Origin: 2-02-FULL-43-13 sp043813805
GTDB lineage: Bacteria > Patescibacteriota > Minisyncoccia > Minisyncoccales > MHMH01
Direction of reading: 5' to 3'
DNA: 9,495 bases
Assembly (NCBI GenBank): GCA_043813805.1
Contig: JBDRKR010000015.1
Span: 1-9,495 of the forward strand
Of this stretch, positions 6,341-9,495 are shown piece after piece (within the stretch, counting starts at the first letter, position 1; every line of letters starts with the position of its first letter). Below the pieces are notes generated by a model, which made no database searches, was not told the origin of the DNA, and was given only the letters and a program-made list of their open reading frames with translations. The position numbers were made by a program, and so were the translations under genes.

Positions 6341-6805
6341 ATGAATCTTAATAAAGTCATCCTTATCGGCAATCTTACCGCCGACCCGGAATTAAGAAGC
6401 ACGCCTTCGGGACAGCCCGTCGGTAATTTTCGCATGGCGACCAATAGAGTTTGGATTGATAAGAACACCCACCAAAAACAACAAGAAGTGGAATACCATA
6501 CGATAGTTGTTTGGGGAAAATTGGCCGAAGTCGCTTCCCGATTTTTAACCAAAGGATCTTTAGTTATGATTGAAGGCAGATTAAAAACAAGGTCTTGGCA
6601 AGATTCTTCGGGTAATAAACGGTTTCGAACCGAAATCATCGCTCAAACCCTGCAATTAGGCCCCAGAATGACAAAATCGGCCGAAGGTCCCGAAAGCGCT
6701 CGCGAAAATCAACCCAAAGAGGAAATCCCGATTATTGAAGAACAGGGGGCGATAACCGAAGAAAAAGGCGAGGAAGAAATCGACGTTAAGGACATACCGT
6801 TTTAA
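6341..6805 (+). CDS. ssb: Single-stranded DNA-binding protein
   Basis: SSB coats single-stranded DNA during replication, repair and recombination and recruits partners through its C-terminal tip. The OB-fold domain covers residues 1 to about 108, beginning MNLNKVILIGNLTADPELR and including EYHTIVVWGKLAEVASRFLTKGS and VMIEGRLKTRSW. A flexible Glu-rich linker (about 110-145) leads to the acidic tip EEIDVKDIPF, which carries the diagnostic DIPF end. At 154 residues the gene is complete. It lies 5 bases after rpsF and 4 before rpsR, the order found in many bacteria. There is no Shine-Dalgarno, so translation probably relies on coupling. Confidence 0.97.
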   Translation: MNLNKVILIGNLTADPELRSTPSGQPVGNFRMATNRVWIDKNTHQKQQEVEYHTIVVWGKLAEVASRFLTKGSLVMIEGRLKTRSWQDSSGNKRFRTEIIAQTLQLGPRMTKSAEGPESARENQPKEEIPIIEEQGAITEEKGEEEIDVKDIPF

Positions 6806-6809
6806 AATT

Positions 6810-7004
6810 ATGGAATGTTATTTTTGTAAAAAAAATGCCGAGGAAATCGATTTTAAGGATGTAAAAATCATCCGTCATTTCGTTTCCGGTTTGGGCAAAA
6901 TCAGGGCAAAAAAAAGAACCGGTGTCTGCTCAAAACACCAGCGCAAATTAGCCAACGCCATTAAACGGGCTCGACACTTAGGACTGAATCTTTCAACTTT
7001 TTAA
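6810..7004 (+). CDS. rpsR: 30S ribosomal protein S18
   Basis: S18 binds next to S6 in the 30S platform. At 64 residues it is shorter than the typical 70-80, chiefly through short termini. The core is standard: CYFCKK at 3-8, IDFKDVKIIRHFVS, then TGVCSKHQRKLANAIKRARHLGL at 37-59. C3, C6, C40 and H43 have the arrangement expected of a zinc-binding (C+) S18. The start follows the ssb stop by 4 bases with no Shine-Dalgarno. The last 44 bases (6961-7004), which encode the conserved IKRARHLGL region to the stop, overlap the 3' end of recA on the other strand. No terminator hairpin with a T run follows. Confidence 0.96.
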   Translation: MECYFCKKNAEEIDFKDVKIIRHFVSGLGKIRAKKRTGVCSKHQRKLANAIKRARHLGLNLSTF

Positions 7005-7971
7005 GGATGGTTGGATTTTCTTTCAGGAAGCTCTTTGAGCCATCCATACCTTGCCCGAGTTTCTCGTTTTCGTATTGAAGCCAACTGCCGGCTTTTTTTA
7101 TTATCTCAAGCTTCAGAGCGGTATTCAGAAGATCGCTGATGTAGGAAATCCCTTCGTTGTAGAAAATATCGAACTCGGCGGTCTTGAAAGGGGCCGCCAC
7201 TTTATTTTTGACGATTTTCGCCCGAATTCTGGAGCCGGTGATCTCTTCTCCCCGCTTAATCTGGGCAATTCTTTTCAATTCAACCCTTACCGAAGAATAG
7301 AACTTCAGAGCCAAACCTCCCGGCGTCGTAATGGGCGAACCCCACATTACTCCAATTTTCATCCTGGTTTGGTTCAAGAAAATCACCAGTGTTTTCGTCT
7401 GCGAAACGGTACTGGCCAGCCTTCTTAATGTGGCTGACATCAATCTTGCCTGAAGACCGATGTGTTGATCGCCGATTTCTCCGGCAATTTCCGCTTTGGG
7501 AGTCAAAGCGGCGACAGAATCAATAACAATCACGTCAACCTTGCCCGACCTGATCAGGGTTTCCACAATTTGCAGGGCTTGTTCGCCTGAATCGGGCTGG
7601 GAAATCAGAAGCTCATCGGTATCAACCCCGATTTTTTTGGCGTAATCGGGATCCATGGCGTGTTCGGCGTCAATAAAAGCGCCGACTCCCCCCTTCTTTT
7701 GAGCTTCGGCTAAAATATGCAGAGCTAAAGTAGATTTGCCGGTGGATTCCGCTCCAAAAATCTCAACGACACGGCCCCTGGGCAGTCCCTTCACCCCCAA
7801 AGCAATATCTAAAGAAATGGAGCCGGTAGGAATCACGTCAACATCAACAGCTCTGACGTCTTTGAGTTTCATAATTGCACCTTCGCCAAATCTCTGCTTG
7901 ATTTCATCAATCGCTTCTTGAAGATCGGCGTTTTGGCTTTTTAATTCTTCGATTTTTTTCTTTTTCATCAT
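6961..7971 (-). CDS. recA: Recombinase RecA
   Basis: RecA forms ATP-dependent filaments on single-stranded DNA, drives strand exchange and acts as SOS co-protease. The 336 residues include the N-terminal helix region, MKLKDVRAVDVDVIPTGS, Walker A GAESTGKST (73-81), IDAEHAMDP with catalytic E103, and Walker B DVIVID (146-151). Loop L1 is EIAGEIGDQHIGLQARLMS and loop L2 is around NQTRMKIGVMWGSP with Q201. L2 has tryptophan (W210) where E. coli has F203. The protein ends SVLSVEPV and lacks the long acidic tail of E. coli RecA (353 residues). The frame begins ATGATG, so either of the first two Met codons could be used. It lies 15 bases after ftsK on the same strand. I see no LexA-type operator in that gap. 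Confidence 0.98.
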   Translation of the reverse strand: MMKKKKIEELKSQNADLQEAIDEIKQRFGEGAIMKLKDVRAVDVDVIPTGSISLDIALGVKGLPRGRVVEIFGAESTGKSTLALHILAEAQKKGGVGAFIDAEHAMDPDYAKKIGVDTDELLISQPDSGEQALQIVETLIRSGKVDVIVIDSVAALTPKAEIAGEIGDQHIGLQARLMSATLRRLASTVSQTKTLVIFLNQTRMKIGVMWGSPITTPGGLALKFYSSVRVELKRIAQIKRGEEITGSRIRAKIVKNKVAAPFKTAEFDIFYNEGISYISDLLNTALKLEIIKKAGSWLQYENEKLGQGMDGSKSFLKENPTILKKLKDSVLSVEPV

Positions 7972-7985
7972 ATTAAAATTAAAAA

Positions 7986-7991
7986 ATTATA
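7986..7991 (-). promoter_or_regulatory. Possible -10 hexamer for recA
   Basis: On the minus strand these bases read TATAAT, overlapping the ftsK stop codon and 14 bases before the recA ATG. Transcription would begin near 7979, with a leader of about 8 bases. There is no good -35 hexamer at 17 bp (AGAAAA at 8014-8009), and the region is A/T-rich. Read-through from ftsK is the simple alternative. Confidence 0.33.
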
Positions 7992-9495
7992 TTTTCTTCC
8001 AGCCGTCTTTTTCTTCGTCCGGTATCTCTTCCGTAGGTATGGGGCCGAGGGCGTTTTCAATTGACGAAGAATCTGCCAACTGGGCAACAACGGGACTTGA
8101 TATTAAAATCTCCCGAGGCTTGGCTCCGTCTCCCGGCCCGACTACTCCTCTTTCTTCCAAAATATCAATTAACCTGGCGGCTCTTGCGTAACCCACCTTC
8201 AATCTCCGCTGCAAAAGCGAGGACGAAGCTTTCTTCGACTCAATAACCAATTTTTTAGCTTCTTCGTAAAGAGGATCTCCCTCGCTTGCCATAAAATCGG
8301 TTTCCGAATTTTGCTCCAGAGTTTTTTCCAGTTCTTGCGCAATTTCGAGCACAGGAGTTTCCTCCGCCATAGCGGGGTTTTGCGTCTTAATGAACTTCAC
8401 TACTTTCTTAACTTCTTTATCAGAGACATAAGCCGCTTGAATTCTCCGAGGTTTGGCTACTTCCGCTGAAACAAAAAGCATATCTCCGGCCCCCAGTAGT
8501 TTTTCCGCCCCTGCGGTGTCGAGGATAGTTCTGGAATCAATCTGGGAAGCCACCTGGAAGGTAATACGGGAGGTAACATTAGCCTTAATCAAACCGGTAA
8601 TAACTTCAACCGACGGCCGCTGAGTGGCTAAAATCAAATGAATGCCCACGGCCCGGGCCATTTGAGCCAACCTTACGATGCTCGCCTCGACATCGCGGCC
8701 ACGCGCCATCATTAAGTCGGCCAATTCATCAACGACTAAAACAATATAAGGCAAAGGTTCTCTGCCGTCTTTGAGCACCAAATCGTTGTAGCTTAAAATA
8801 TCCCGGGCGCGTTCTTGCGACAAAACATCAAATCTTCGCTCCATCTCCGTAATCAGCCATCGGAAAGCGTTGACCGCCTTCTGAGAATCCAAAATAACCG
8901 GCGTTAATAAGTGCGGCAATTCATTGTAAGCGGGGAATTCTACCCGCTTAGGATCAATTAAAATAAGCCTTAGAATATCCGGCGAACATTGATAAAGCAA
9001 ACTCGTGATAATACTATTCAAGCAAATGGTTTTGCCCGTACCGGTTGCTCCCGCCACTAAAAGATGCGGCATGCGCGCCAAATCGGCAAATATCGGGTTG
9101 CCGGCCACATCCCTGCCCAAACTTAGAGTCAAGGGAGAGGCGGCGTTTTGAAAATTAGGGTGCTCGATCAGGTTTCTTAGCCTCACCGTAGTTCTCGTCT
9201 TGTTGGGCACTTCAATGCCAACCAGAGGCCGACCCGGAATGGGCGCTTCAATTCTTAAAGGATGGCTGGCTAAGGCTAAAGACAAGTCGTTATTTAAAGT
9301 GGTAATTTTTGAGAGCTTTACCCCCTCAGCCGGTTTCAGTGTATACTGAGTGACCGTGGGGCCGATATTCACTTCGGACATCTCAACCTGAATATCAAAA
9401 TTCTGCAGAGTTCTTTTAATGATTGTTGAATTAATCTTGATATCGCCGCCTGACGGTACGCCCTTGTCGCTCTCCAACAAATCGGTGGGCGGCAA
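7987..9495 (-). CDS. ftsK: DNA translocase FtsK/SpoIIIE, C-terminal motor (5' end outside window)
   Basis: FtsK is a septum-anchored, ATP-driven double-stranded DNA pump that clears and aligns chromosome termini during division. The frame runs off the right edge. The edge codon TTG is almost certainly an internal Leu, because LPPTDLLE is the usual sequence just upstream of the FtsK alpha domain. Residues here are counted from that codon. The alpha domain spans about 20-115, Walker A GATGTGKT is at 149-156, ILIDPKRVEF at 178-187, Walker B IVLVVDE at 251-257, and ILATQRPSVEVITGLIKAN at 288-306. The gamma winged helix (about 406-465) contains LLQRRLKVGYARAARLID, the domain that reads KOPS-type sites in known family members. 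The N-terminal membrane part and linker lie outside the window. recA follows after 15 bases. Confidence 0.96.
   Translation of the reverse strand: MPPTDLLESDKGVPSGGDIKINSTIIKRTLQNFDIQVEMSEVNIGPTVTQYTLKPAEGVKLSKITTLNNDLSLALASHPLRIEAPIPGRPLVGIEVPNKTRTTVRLRNLIEHPNFQNAASPLTLSLGRDVAGNPIFADLARMPHLLVAGATGTGKTICLNSIITSLLYQCSPDILRLILIDPKRVEFPAYNELPHLLTPVILDSQKAVNAFRWLITEMERRFDVLSQERARDILSYNDLVLKDGREPLPYIVLVVDELADLMMARGRDVEASIVRLAQMARAVGIHLILATQRPSVEVITGLIKANVTSRITFQVASQIDSRTILDTAGAEKLLGAGDMLFVSAEVAKPRRIQAAYVSDKEVKKVVKFIKTQNPAMAEETPVLEIAQELEKTLEQNSETDFMASEGDPLYEEAKKLVIESKKASSSLLQRRLKVGYARAARLIDILEERGVVGPGDGAKPREILISSPVVAQLADSSSIENALGPIPTEEIPDEEKDGWKKI

Noticed and set aside
7005..7045. GGATGG (7005-7010) and CCATCC (7040-7045) as a terminator for rpsR
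   Set aside because: The stem is 6 bp with a 29-base loop and no T run, and it lies inside the recA coding sequence.
7972..7986. LexA/SOS operator before recA
   Set aside because: The 15-base gap is only A and T, and I saw no palindromic LexA-type box there or just upstream in the end of ftsK.
9493..9495. TTG at the right edge as the ftsK start codon
   Set aside because: LPPTDLLE is the normal internal sequence before the FtsK motor, and the membrane domain is missing, so the gene continues beyond the window.
1..9495. Mobile element, CRISPR array, phage or defence system
   Set aside because: No transposase, integrase, direct-repeat array or defence-type protein is present, and every open region is accounted for by housekeeping genes.

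Overview
The window looks like a dense chromosomal segment of a bacterium with a reduced genome, most likely a member of the Candidate Phyla Radiation (Patescibacteria, Parcubacteria-like). The clues are a shortened ribosomal protein S6 with an unusual tail, a 64-residue S18, gaps of 0-67 bases between genes, and no convincing Shine-Dalgarno sequence at any visible start. All ten stop codons whose genes are named, plus that of the partial leading reading frame, are TAA, and all visible starts are ATG. No coding region needs TGA read as an amino acid, so the standard bacterial code (table 11) fits. The lineage is inferred from protein character, not from a marker tree.

Layout, left to right. 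(1) A plus-strand run holds the tail of an unidentified gene (1-108), galU (92-970), tRNA-Leu(CAG) (980-1061), a metal-dependent cyclase/kynurenine-formamidase-family hydrolase (1080-1739), RNase J (1766-3475) and trpS (3479-4456). (2) A 67-base intergenic stretch with stacked inverted repeats ends in a bidirectional terminator. It separates trpS from a convergent minus-strand phosphomannomutase/phosphoglucomutase gene (4524-5951). (3) A 24-base divergent gap carries a near-consensus sigma-70 promoter for the classic rpsF-ssb-rpsR cluster (5976-7004). Its predicted start point falls on the rpsF ATG, which suggests a leaderless mRNA. (4) A minus-strand pair, ftsK (partial, cut by the right edge) then recA (7971-6961), runs back towards the ribosomal cluster. 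The recA and rpsR coding sequences overlap tail to tail by 44 bp.

Functions: GalU (UDP-glucose synthesis) and the hexose-phosphate mutase supply sugar-nucleotide precursors for the cell envelope. tRNA-Leu, TrpS, S6 and S18 serve translation, and RNase J serves RNA processing and decay. SSB, RecA and FtsK serve DNA binding, recombination and chromosome segregation. No gap exceeds 300 bases, and there are no mobile elements, CRISPR arrays or phage genes. I found no undescribed multi-gene system. The points worth a second look are the apparent leaderless or very-short-leader expression, the rpsR/recA coding overlap, the internal deletion in S6, and the structured trpS 3' region.
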